NCBI GenBank assembly: GCA_030704615.1
Contig: CM060733.1
Span: 71,236,001-71,300,000 of the forward strand
Source: Takakia lepidozioides
Lineage: Eukaryota; Streptophyta; Takakiopsida; Takakiales; Takakiaceae
Direction of reading: 5' to 3'
Length of the DNA: 64,000 nucleotides
Each line of letters begins with the position of its first letter. Positions within the stretch are counted from its first letter, which is position 1. Of the stretch, positions 42,840 to 54,000 are shown one piece after another. The notes beneath the pieces were generated by a model. It searched no databases, was not told the origin of the DNA, and saw only the letters and a program-made list of their open reading frames with translations. The translations under genes were made by a program, and so were the position numbers.

Positions 42840-43642
42840 AAGCTAGAACCCCCAACCATCATCCAATGTATCAATGAGAGCTTCCTTGACCCTCTGGCTG
42901 CCAGGGCGAAGAAGGTGGCACACAGCAAGTCTCTGGAGGAGCTGAAGGGGAAAGCCAAGAAGAGGGCTCCCAGTACAGAGCCTAAAGACACCCCTGGTTT
43001 TGAATCCATGATGGAATTCTTCACGGCTGTGAGCACGGATTGCAAGAGCACTCGGGGGGGGTGAGGTGGAGAGAGCCTGCGATATGATTCTCCTCGATAT
43101 TCCAGATGGGGAGCTGCTGGAGGGCCTGGATGGTGTGCCCACCTGGAATAGGTTTACTGAGGACTACTGGAGAGCCGGGTTTGGGCTGGCGGGGATGCTC
43201 CTGGATGACGGTGGATGTATGGTGGACCTTGCCACAAGAGGGAAGATAACCGAGAATGTTGTGGCAAGGTGGACACCGAAAAATGTCACCCCGGTCCTCC
43301 TCAAAAAATGGTTCTGCATCAATACGCAGGGGTTGCAAACGCACGGCCAGAGTGTAAGTTATCAATCTATTGCATTCACTTCATATTGTGGTGTATCTGA
43401 ACTAGACCCTAGAGTTGATCCCTCTTTTGTTGGATGTGCAGACATTGGTGTTTGAGGCATATTGTTTTGTGAAGAGAGGGTCTACGTTCAAATTCCGCAA
43501 TGACGGTCATCTTGTTGATGCTGCTGTGGACCCTGTTACCTACGATGTCCTCTACAACTATGTGCCCCACTCCAGTATGCCGAAGGACACAAAGACAGGC
43601 AAACTGTGGCGGTACAGCCGGACCCGGAGCCCTGCTTTCATC
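42840..43642 (+). pseudogene. Element C methyltransferase-like gene, middle part (motif IV region)
   Basis: Begins KLEPPTIIQCINESFLDPLA, matching the D block KVAPETVVQCVNESFLAALD. After a frame change near 43060 comes ACDMILLDIPDGELLEGLDG, the motif-IV-like block, with DIPDG in place of DPPY, and LLDDGGCMVDLATRGK. An intron follows (acceptor ...GTGCAG at ~43441), then VFEAYCFVKRGSTFKFRNDG and WRYSRTRSPAFI, the motif-X-like block. At 43642 the codon for the residue after PAFI is replaced by the end of element D. The gene resumes at 58464. Loss of the motif IV aromatic residue makes catalysis doubtful. Confidence 0.75.
43635..43642. repeat. Target site duplication of element D, left
   Basis: CTTTCATC precedes the left end of D; the identical CTTTCATC lies at 58456-58463 just after the right end. 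Deleting D and one copy restores the reading frame PAFIQTLMET in element C. Confidence 0.9.
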
Positions 43643-44120
43643 GGGGGCTGCTATTTCATGAGCCATGAGCCATGAGCGGCATGAGCCATGAGCAGAGTCG
43701 TAAGTGTGGAAAAAAACATGAGCAGCACTATTTTCCGGAAATGAGTGTCCGCGGGAATAGGGTTTAGGGTGCCACGGTCATAGGGGGAGAAGGACCTCCC
43801 GATGAAGGAGGTTCCGCAATGTTATTTAGAATTATATATTGAAAGGCAATGTTTCGCGAATGGTAGGGTGGTACTGCTCTGTACAATGGGGGCCCATTTC
43901 AGCCTACCAGCCATTTGCAAAATCCACCCACACTCCCAATCCCAAACGAAATGAGCAATGACGCATTCTGGCAACGATGGACACAGAATAGAATAAAAAG
44001 AGGGCACAATGAGGTTTTTATTGATCCACATGAATTGCATTTGAAGCACGTCTACTGTGCTGATTGTGCCATCAAATCTTGAGCCATCAAATCTTGAGCC
44101 CTGTGCCTACTGAATACAAG
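43643..44120. other. Left end of element D: TIR, CATGAGC repeats, non-coding
   Basis: The 21-bp TIR (43643-43663) is followed by five further ATGAGC units to about 43720. The rest to 44120 carries no supported gene. Confidence 0.7.
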
Positions 44121-44900
44121 TCACGTTGTCAATGGGACTTCGACTGCTCTCAGAACTAGCTCATGAGTCATGGGGCTCCTCCATGTAAAGTCGATTGCAG
44201 CCGTTGTACCGCCCCTAGTGATGTTCACCACAATGTCCTGCCCTTCAATCATACCACCATCGAATATGGAAATCTTCACGTTTTCGTCGTCCACACCAAT
44301 GCGAATGCCCCATACAATGGAGAAGAGGAGCGCACTCCTCGAGGAGAATAGGTCTCTCCGATGGAGTCCACCCACGTCCAGTGGCAGCAGTTCCACCGCA
44401 ACAGCATAGCAGTGCGCCTTCTTCTGCATGGGTGACCGTTGTAGCTGGGAAAATCGGAATCGAGGATGCGCAGGAGCCACGGACTCCTCAGACCAAGATC
44501 GTCACCCCGCTCGAAGGCGTAGTGGCCTACGATATACTCAAAAGCCACCAATGTTCCCACAATCGAACCACTATCTTCTGTGTAATCTGTGTACCAGATA
44601 ACAATGTCTCCCGATGTGGCCGAATACATTGCATAATCGATGCCTCCAAAGGGGCAGTCGTCCCGTTCCGGAAGCACGACATCCTTGCAAAGGAGGACCT
44701 GAGGACGACTTGGATGCCGATGACCTTGCGGACAGCTACGAAGCCCTTAGATTTTGGAAATGATACGAAGCGGAAGAGCAGTCCGGCCTCCAATAATGGA
44801 GCATTTGGGTCACACGTACCCACCGACGGAGGTGGAACGTGTTCATCACGCCAGCGGTGGATGAACCCATACATCTTTCTCCTCAACAAGTTATAGTTTG
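44121..44900 (-). CDS. Element D ORF3a (unknown protein, frame changes)
   Basis: Homolog of ORF3b and of the C copy. Blocks: DVVLPERDDCPFGGIDYAMY, SATSGDIVIWYTDYTEDSGS, AFEYIVGHYAFERGD, LLRILDSDFPSYNGHP, LLRWNCCHWTWVDSIGETY and, after a frame change near 44330, DENVKISIFDGGMIEGQDI and HELVLRAVEVPLTT. The strand pattern suggests a small globular domain. No catalytic or metal motif is clear. It is divergent from ORF3b, with a C-type palindrome (GGAAATTCGGCGCCGCATTT) at ~44932 between them. Confidence 0.5.
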
Positions 44901-45199
44901 AGATCTGCCACCGAAGTCCATCCCCCCGGATGGAAATTCGGCGCCGCATTTACATCGAAGAGGGGATGGACTTCGTCGTGTCCAGTGGCTATCGGCCCAC
45001 CTGGCAGTGACTGCCCATAGTTTGCATGGCAGGGTAGGAAACTGAAACGGCTACATTCATGCAGCAGCCAATCTTCATCGGTCCAGGATCCTGCAGGGGG
45101 GAAATTTAAATGTGCCCTGGAGTGTTTGTGAGGAATTGCAGCGTTAGCTTGAACTTTTTCCAGCCACCGCGGTCCTCCTCCTCCATCCAGGGAGCTGCT

Positions 45200-45810
45200 G
45201 TCATTGAGCGTACTCCACGACTCTTTTTCAAGGATGTCGTGCCGCCGAAATCCAGCCGACTGCCCTTATCATGGCACGATTATGCTATGTTCAAACCAGA
45301 ATCAGGAGACATCATTGTCTGGCTCTCTGTTTTCACAGACGCTGCTGGAATCAAGCAAGATCTTTGCGCGCAATGGAGTATCTGGAGGGCTATTACCGCT
45401 TTGAGCGAGGTGAGGGCGAGGGTCAATGCGGTCCGTGGGTCCTGAAAATTGTTGACCTCGATATACCAAGCTGGAAAGGGATGCCGGATAGATCACGCAC
45501 GGCCTCGCTTTGGCGCTGGAACTGCTGCCAGTGGACCAGGGAGGACGGCACCGGGGAAAACTATATACGTGCAGATCACTCCGCTCTTCCAGTGTATGGA
45601 GACATTCGCCTGCGTTGCGAAGACGAATCGCACGGGCACATGAGGCCCACAGTGACCTTGTCAATGTATGATGGTGGTATCATTGATGGACATGACATTA
45701 TCGTCGGCTCCAGCAAGGGCAGCAGAACGACCGAATTGCAGTTTACCTCGAGGTGCCGCAGCAGTGATGAGCTTGTTTTGAGGGGTATCGAAGTTCCGTC
45801 GACTTGGTGA
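45200..45810 (+). CDS. Element D ORF3b (unknown protein, one frame change)
   Basis: Begins around TPRLFFKDVVPPKSSRLP, HDYAMFKPESGDIIVWLSVF, then changes frame near 45345 into RAMEYLEGYYRFERGEG, WVLKIVDLDIPSWKGMPDRS, LWRWNCCQWTREDGTGENY, LPVYGDIRLRCEDESHGH, LSMYDGGIIDGHDIIVG and SDELVLRGIEVPSTW. It is collinear with ORF3a and the C copy, so ORF3 is a third gene of this element family, duplicated in D. The frame change may be a mutation or a small intron. Function unknown. Confidence 0.5.
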
Positions 45811-46049
45811 AGCCCATGTAGAAGGAGGAAGGGATAGTTTTGTCTGCAGTTGGTAAATGTGAGACATCGTGTCCGATCAATAAACCCATCGTACCTCACT
45901 TCTGTGATTTTGTTTTCATTCCAATTTTGGGATCATTGAATGGCACCGTGCAAAAATGTCAAAAACAAATACTCAAAATTTCCAAAAGGGCGGGTCGCCA
46001 AATTGTTTCCGTACAACACTTCGAAAAGTGTGACATTTCCGACCAGCGC

Positions 46050-46500
46050 GATGGAATGCGTTACCGCATTTCCGAGAGAGGGTCTGCAAATGGACAAATT
46101 GCGATGTCCGTTCTGGAAATGCGGCCGCATTTCCATGTCCGTCATCGACTTTTTTGGAATGCGGTGCCAATTTTTGCTGATGGGCCTGCAGTTCGAACAA
46201 CGACCATCCCCAATATGGAAATGCGGCACCGCATTTTCAATCCGCCATGTCGACCTCCTTGTTCGACCTCTGTAAGCGTGGTGGCATCCATGCAATGAGC
46301 GGGAGAGGCCAAAACTGGCGTGTGGACAAAGGAAATTTTGGAAATGCGGCACCGCATTTCCAATTCAGATTACTTTTTACTATGCCAACATTGAAATGGA
46401 AAATTTAGTCCCTCCCCTGTTTTGGAAATGCGGTGCCGCATTTCCAAAAGAGGTTCTTAGAGTTGCCAAAATTTTGGAAATGCGGTGCCCCATTTCTGAT
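46050..46500. repeat. Second palindrome cluster of element D
   Basis: Palindromes of core AAATGCGGYRCCGCATTT, complete or decayed, near 46050, 46115 (shortened to GCGGCCGC), 46160, 46218, 46340, 46425 and 46475. They lie between ORF3b and the 3' end of the methyltransferase-like gene. Confidence 0.8.
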
Positions 46501-46668
46501 TTTGGGAGCGTCGTGGTTTGGGCGATTGTGTGGCTGGAATGCACACTGGAGAGGGGTCACGAATGTCGGGCAGAATTTCCTTTATATACTCTGGAAGAGA
46601 ATTTACATTTACAGAGACTTCATTAAAATTCTATTAATCTTGAAAATCATCCGAATCCTCATCCTGTT

Positions 46669-49600
46669 CTAGACTGTCCTGCTCCTCCTCCACCCCCTCA
46701 GTGCCTTCTCATCTCCAGCGGACTGCTCGTTGGCCAGGCTTTCGAAAATCCCATCTTCCCCTTGCGGAACTGTCCATCTCACCTCCGTTGGGTCGTCTTC
46801 CTCCCTGTCTGCGTCGCTCTCATCCGCTGAATCACATATGTACTTTCGTACCCGTCTACCTGTCTGAGCTGCTGCCAACTCTTTCCTTAATCCTTCGTCC
46901 TCCCTAGCCCTCTCCAAATCTGCTCTACTTACTGGGATTCTCACTTCTTCTAATCGCTGTATTTGCGAGTTTAGCTGCATACTAGGAAGGGAGTAGTCCC
47001 TCACCGGGCTCGTCATGAAGTCGGCCCTCGCAAAGAACGGGACATTCTTCCTGGCAGGAAGTGGCCCTACATGTTTCGACCCGGACCCTGCAATCCTGCA
47101 CATGACAATCATCAACGAGACTAATGAGAACCACAGTCGGGAAATTCGTTTGACATAAATGACCCAGAAGGCTTTGCAAACTTACAATGTTTGCACTCAC
47201 TCGTATTCCGGGTTCTCCTCCGCATCAATGTCCACTGTGTCTTCCTCGGACTCCGACGAATCCGAGGAGACTTCCGCTCTGTCGGGAGCCTTCACATTCC
47301 GTTGCAGCCCCTCCAGATGGGATCCCCACACGGATGAATCCTCCTCGTAGGCAAAGAGGTGCCGGTCGGAAAACCGCCCAGCCCCACATTGAGGCACCTG
47401 TTACAATGCCATCCACACATTACCACATGGCGCTTCAGATGTTGCGAACTACATCCTAACGAGAATTTGCAGAACAGCAGAGATCAAGATTCTGCATACC
47501 TGTCCCACAGATGAGGTCGAGCACTGTGCCCTCCACGTCTGTGCATGTCTCCATAATTGTCTGAATGAAGGCAGGGCTCCGAGTCCGTGAGTACCGCAGG
47601 GGTTCCGTTGAAGTGAGGCTATGAGGGAGAAGTTCCTTGGGAACGTTGTTGAACAAACAAACGTAATCGAGTGGGTCGCAGTTCGGCAACCTTTCCTCCC
47701 TCCTTCCGGAAAGCAAAGGTGGAGTTCTCCTTCACAAAGCAGTATGCATCGAACTGCTTCGTCTGCATACACAGGGGGAAAACGATTAGAAACCGAATGC
47801 GGCACCGCATTTGAAAACACCCAAGCAAATGAATGGACGAGTGCCAGTGTCGTAATCACCTTCTTCCCTTCCGACCGAAGGCCCAGTGTGTTGATGCACG
47901 TCCACTTCTTTTTCAGAATCGGGACGGCGCTCTTGCGGGTCCACTTCGCAATTCCTGTCTGAGTGTTTTTTCCTCTGCTCGCCAGGACAACCACACAGCC
48001 TCTGTCGTCCAACACCATGCGGGCAAGCCCGAATCCTTTCTTCCAAAAGTCCTCCGAGTACCTGTTCCAAGATGGCAAAGCTTGCAGTCCTTCCACAGGC
48101 TCTCCGTCCGGAATATCCAAGATGATCATATCGCAAGACCACTCGTGGCATTTCCGCCCCTCCTACAATCCTTGTCTGCACACACCCTCTCAAAGAACGA
48201 GACCATATTCTGAAATCCTGGGGTGTCGGAAGGCTCTTCGGCAGTCGCCTTCTTCAGTGCTCTGCCCTTCAGACCCTCCATGGTCTTCATGTATGCCAAC
48301 TTGGCTGCCCGTCCATCCAAAGCCGCCAAGAAACTCTCATTTACACACTGGACTACTGTTTCGGGAGCCACTTTCGGCCTCTTCATTTCCACCGGCTCGA
48401 AAGGGTGCCCCCCTGGGGGGTTGAAGAGTGCCTTCTTTGCCGAGCCAGTTCTCGTGCCTCTCGTGACAACGGTGGGCACAGGGGAGGCAGCCTGCGTTTG
48501 GGGGGTGGGCTGGTTGCAAAGTCTCCATCGGAGTCCTCTTCCTCACCCTCTTCCTGAACAGGCTGTTTCTGCTTCTTCGTTTTGGCGGGTGTCACAACAG
48601 CTGCTCCTTGCTGGCGAGTCCTCTTCTTCGACCCCTTCTGTTGGGCCTGCACAGCTGCATCCACCGTCTTTTGTGCCATCTCAGCTGCCTTTCTGGATTC
48701 TTCCAGAGCAGCAGATTCCTTTGCCGACTTTGGCCCAGCAGGGACACGTCTTTCCTTTCTCTTCTCTTCTGCCAAGGCGTGCAGATCTTTCTCAGACTCG
48801 TCAACAATACCGCCAGACATGTCCAGGTACCACGGGCATCCAACGAGATGCGCGGGATGCCATTGTTTCTGCATCTCGGGTGTGTAGACACAGCTTGGGC
48901 CGCCACGGTCCGCCATGAAGAACGGGGGCTCTTGAGCCAGGGCCCCTGTCTGAAGGAGCACGTATTTCATACCTGCAAGGCAGTCAGCATGCGTGAGCAA
49001 AAGTTGAGACCAACCTACTGGCAGAGTGCCACCGAAAACATAAAATGCGAATGCGGTGCCGCATTTCCGAGACAAACCTCGTAACCAGGCTTCGCATACA
49101 AGGGCAGCTGTGCTTCACCTGTAAACAATTCGCATTGCAGCTTTCCCGCTCCCTCCTGATGTGTAAACTCCACGCTCCTTCTTGCTGTCTGTAGCTCTCT
49201 GGCGAAAAGGTTGTCCTTGTACGCACATCTGAAACGTGTCACGTAGTCTTCCAATGTCTGTGTTCCATCCCATTTGACGTACAAGCCGAACGAATTTGTG
49301 TGCATTACGACTTGCTCCTTCGCATTCGACATTACCTGCGATTCCCAAATGCATTGTCACGTAGCAGTTCAGGGAATTCATTCAGAAAAGCAAATCTGGG
49401 GAAGTACCTTGAATTACCTGGAACCACCAAGTCATACGGTTGAGCCACACATCCACTGCAGGGTCGGAAACTTCGAGTGGAAAAGACCACATTGTCCTTA
49501 TGCTCTCGGATGCATTCCAGATCGACAGCCACCGTGTCTGCCATTTCCGATCCAATGTCAGGAGCTGGAAGAGAGTGGCTATTGCTAGGAAGGAACTTCA

Positions 49601-51820
49601 GTGCATTGAAACCTCACCTTCTCTTTCGCCTCCACACATGCCGTTGAGAGGTGATGCAGTTTCTCCAATTGCATGGTCGGCTGCATGGCCCGAGAATAGT
49701 GTTTTGCAATCTCGGGGATGAAGTCCTTTCCAAGTGCCGGATCTGCAATTGCCACCAGCTTCACAAGCTTTGACTTGTATTTGGTTCTGGACTTGACACC
49801 GGCTTCCTTCAAGTGCTCAGTCAATGACTGCAACGTTTGACCTGCCCCTCACTTTCCATGAAGAAGCGTTTGGCATGGGCCAAATCCAGCTTGATGTTTG
49901 ACTGCCAACAAAAACATGCAGAAGCGTTACATTCGATTCATGTGGAAACATTACTGAAAATTGGGGAAGGATGAGCAGAGGGAAATTGGAGGACGACTTA
50001 CTTCGTATATCACCTCCACCATTCCATCCATAGTGAGACGATACCATGTCCGGTCTGTTTTTGCAACGGCTTTCTGAATGAGCTCGGGCTCCAGCATTTC
50101 CGCAAACATCTGCGGATCAGTGAGACCAGTTTTCCTCACCCTGTACAGCATATGTGCCATGTGGGTATGCACGTACGCATTCTCAGTGACCCTGCAAGGC
50201 ACACTCTCCAGTTCAGTACACGGAAGCACGGAAACAAACCAGAATGGAAACCGAAATGCGGCACCGCATTTCGAACGTGCTAGGGAGGGTATGAGTATCT
50301 TACGAGTTGAGGTCCGCCATGGCATTCTTGAGCAGGGAGGAGTCTGCCGCCTTCACCTTGAGGATGACACACTCCACCATGTAATGCCAGCCAATGTGCT
50401 TGGCATGGTTCTGCTTGATGTACTCCCACCAGGCGAGAAGTCGGTGATTCCCGTCCCACACAAAGAACATTTTACCCGACATATGGCCGAAGTCTGGATC
50501 ACCCTTCAGCGTCGCCTCGAATTCGTGTTGCGAGTGTGCCAGTGGGTATCCCACGTTGACAATTCATCGGCAGTGGGTCCACGAGTTTCGCCGTCCTCAT
50601 TCTCAATGGAAACGTAAAACGCTGCCGATCCCAGACGGTACCCTTCTCGAAATGCGAACTTGAGCTTATCCACATCTCCGGGAAGGGCCTGCCTGACGAT
50701 GGGAAGGGAGACCATGCGACAGAGTGGGATTCGAAGAGTCCGCTGGAATACCCTGCTGCCCAGAACTCTGCCAATGCTACTGTGTGTCTCCTCCAACATT
50801 TTATCCGCTGCACTTTTGAAATCCTCCGGAGACATGTCTGTAGGTGCCGGTAGTGGCTGAGCAGCTGGAGCATCCTCAACTGGAGCTGCACTCTGGGGCC
50901 TGTCTGCGGGCAATTCTGCCATTGCAGAGGCCTCCTCCGGGCCTGCTTGCTCATCGGTGGTGAGGTCTTGCTGCGAACGTTGAGCGGCAGCACCCTCCTC
51001 CGGTACCAAATCGAGATCAACGGTCGATCCCATTGCCTTCGCTGCAGCAGAGTCGGCCCCAACATCTGCAGGCGGGAAATCCTCCAGGAACTGAGCTTCA
51101 GCTCGTGGAAGCGGTTTTGCGGGAGATTGTTCGCCCGTCGCCCTGATTGCCTTCTGCTTCCTCATCCTTGCAGGTGAAGGTGTCTGCTGCAATTGAATCT
51201 GTCTTCTACCCTGCTGCTTCATTCGCGTTGGGGGGGTGAATCGGCCTGAGCCGGTTCAGAAGCCAGTAGAGGGACGGGCTGCTTCTCTTCGACTTTGCTG
51301 GAGAAGGGCCCGACCCCTGCTGGCGATTCTCCATGACGAAGAACGCGAGTCGATCTCTGGGACTTTGAACTTGCCCTTCGAAGACGCGTCTTTGAATCGC
51401 ACAGGGCTAGGCCCGGCAGGAATACCCGCGCTCGGGGATCGGGTGGGTGTACGTGCTGCAGCTAGCTCCTCGGACTCTTCCTGCGGCTCTTCGGATTCCT
51501 GCGATCCCTCCAGCACGTCCACCTTTCCTGTTAGGCATGCAAATGTTCTGCATTCAAGTCTCCTAGCATTCAGTCTAAGAATTACAGAAGCAAAATGGGG
51601 GGTTCGGTGCTCGATCAGCTGCGCGCAGCCCGATCGCATGGAGCTCTCACTGGTGGCTGGGTTGCCTGAGTGGCCTGCTGCTCGGAGATGGCAATCTCCT
51701 CCTGTAGACGCATCTGCTTCCTCCCTTCGGCATTGGCCTACGTCCGAAGTATAATTTCCGGAGCTTGCGACGAGGTCTCCTGTCTGGTGCACGAACTCCC
51801 CCCCTCTCAGGTTCGAGCAT
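46669..51820 (-). CDS. Element D methyltransferase-like protein, class-beta layout, ~12 exons
   Basis: Starts MLEPERGGVRAP at 51820; a 1-bp deletion near 51727 shifts exon 1 relative to B. Exons then give a disordered charged region (51222-50506), RIPLCRMVSLPIVRQALPGD, GYRLGSAAFYVSIENEDGE, SGKMFFVWDGNHRLLAWWEY, VTENAYVHTHMAHMLYRVRK, KLVKLVAIADPALGKDF, DMWLNRMTWWFQ, GPSCVYTPEMQKQW followed by coiled and acidic sequence, then CDMIILDIPDGEPVEG (motif IV position, DIPDG for DPPY), KKKWTCINTLGL, FDAYCFVKENSTF, YSRTRSPAFIQTIME (motif X) and TVLDLICGTGM (motif I, SAM loop), DRHLFAYEEDSS (acidic residue after motif I) and an acidic tail ending VRWTVPQGEDGIFE. The order IV-X-I fits class-beta amino methyltransferases. 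The altered motif IV suggests weak or no catalysis, perhaps a binding role. Confidence 0.7.
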
Positions 51821-52149
51821 AAGAAGAACAGAGAGAGGGAAAAGGGGCAAAGAGTGCAGATGGAAAGGGGCGCGAGAGGGGTGACTGAGGAGACACGACA
51901 AAAGTAGATGAAACGGCGGTGATGCACCACTTGGGTTCGAAAGGGTTGGACGAAAGTGTCTCCTCGTGGAGTTTGCGTCATTACGAAATTCGAATCGTTC
52001 AGGGTACGCCTGCCGTCCGAAAAACAAACATCATTATCCAACGGTCAGGCCGCGCCGCCTCATGCCCCTTCAGTCAGATAGAGTGCCGACATGTGCAGCA
52101 ATTCCGTTGCTCCACGTGTTCACATTTCAAGGCATTTCCGTCCCAGCGT
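51821..52149. other. Promoter-side region of the element D methyltransferase-like gene
   Basis: Non-coding sequence between the ATG at 51820 and the palindrome array. It is similar, in opposite orientation, to 17220-17478 upstream of the B gene, so it probably contains the conserved promoter and 5' UTR. Confidence 0.5.
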
Positions 52150-53590
52150 CTGATGAGTTGGAGCGAAAATGCGAATGCGGCGCCGCATTTCCGTTAAGTA
52201 CCATCACGAAGCTACACATCCGTACTTGTTGGAAGAAAATGCGGCACCGCATTTCCGTTCCACCTTCACATACCTTAGTTGTTGAACGGAAATACGGTGC
52301 CGCATTTCCGTCCCACAGCTCCATGTATGAGATTCAAAGGGAAATGCGGCGCCGCATTTCCGTTCCCACTTCACATACGTTAATGAATGGAAATGCCGTG
52401 CCACATTTCCGTTCGGGAAAGTATAGAGGTCTCACCTGGACAGAAATGCGGTGCGCATTTCCGGTCTGGAAAGTTTGAAGGTCTCACATGGATGGAAATG
52501 CGGCAACACATTTCCAGCTCCAGTATAAAAACGGAAATGCGGCGCCGCATTTCATGTTGCGACTCGAACGGAAATGCATTGCGCACGATTTTCAGTCAGA
52601 ATGGAAATGCGGTACCGCATTTCCGTTCTGTAGAGTATTAACGTCTGACGCTGGCGGAAATGCCGCATTTTCGTTCCACAGCTCCATGCCTCACATACAA
52701 AACGGAAATGCGGCGCCGCATTTCCGTTTTGGAATGTCGGAAGGTGACTCCGACGGAAATGCGGTACCGCATTTCAGTTCCGATGTTTCAGGATATTTCA
52801 TCAGAACGGAAATGCGGTGCCGCATTTCCGTTCTGGAATGTTGGGAGGTGCGACTCGGATGGAAATGCGCTGCCGCATTTCAGTTCCGATGTTCACGATT
52901 TTCAGTCAGAACGGAAATGCGGTGCCCGCATTTCCGTTCTGCGACTCGGATGGAAATACGGTGCCGCATTTCAGTTCAGATGGTTCACGATTTTCAGTCA
53001 GAACGGAAATGCGGCCGCATTTCCGTTCTGGATAAATGTCTCTCGGAATTGCGCTGTATGAAGCTGTCGGAATCACTCGGCTCCATGCATCAGATACAAA
53101 ATGGAAATGCGGCGCCGCATTTCCGTTCTGGAATGTCGAAAAGTGCGACTCGGACGGAAATGCGGTGCCGCATTTCTGTTCCCGTTGTTCATAATTCTCA
53201 ATCAGAACGGAAATGCGGTACAGAGTATGAATGTCTTTTAAGGACGGAAATAGCATTTCTATCCCTCAGCTCCATGCATCATACAAAATGGAAATGCGGC
53301 GCCGCATTTCCGTTCTGAATGTCGGAAAAGTGCGACTCGGACGGAAATGCGGTGCCGCATTTCTGTTCCCGTTGTTCATAATCTCAATCAGAACGGAAAT
53401 GCGGTACCGCATTTCCGTTCCACCTTCACATACCGTGCTTGCTGGATGGAAATGCGTTACCGCATTTCCGTTCTGGAGAGTATAAAGGTTTCCCCCGGAC
53501 GGAAACTCGGTGCCGCATTTCCGTCGCTCTGGTGCATGACCAAGATGCAATACGGAAATGCGGCGCCGTATTTCCGTCCACCAGCAATCG
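52150..53590. repeat. Element D palindrome array (AAATGCGGYRCCGCATTT type)
   Basis: Over twenty palindromes between the two divergent genes, near 52166, 52238, 52292, 52344, 52538, 52614, 52708, 52762, 52815, 52866, 52921, 52958, 53014, 53113, 53165, 53296, 53350, 53403, 53457, 53513 and 53563. Arms match those of element B exactly. Centres CG, CA, TG and TA all occur, and one copy (53014) lacks the central pair. Spacers are less regular than in B, with recurring GATTTTCAGTCAGAA and TCCATGC motifs. Confidence 0.95.
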
Positions 53591-54000
53591 AAAGAATCAC
53601 TCGGGACGGGAAATCTGGAACCTCAATGGGTTGCATTGTTCCGAAACAACACAATTGCGGCCAGTCTTGATGAGCACAACTTGGTTGTCTGACCGTTTTA
53701 ACCAGCAGTCCTGGCACTTGTCAGTGCGAACGTTCCGGCACCGAGAATACTGCTGGATCCACCCTCAGGAGAAACTGTCAGGAGATGTTATTTCGTCGCC
53801 GAATCGGCCATCATTGTCATACTCACTGGCTATGGAATCAAACCTCCCACCTTCATGCATGTAGCTTGAAACAATACTTTCCACTTCAATGTGCGACTTC
53901 CAATCGTCGATGGACTCCGCAGATCCACTTAGATGGTGCCTGTGAGCCTTGGTCTGTCGCTATACTGAACCTCGCACTTGCCAACTCCGTGCGGTGTTCG

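Noticed and set aside
52127-53670. Similar long open frames on both strands in element D
   Set aside because: Same cause as in element B; the frames track the palindromes and break wherever the spacing changes.
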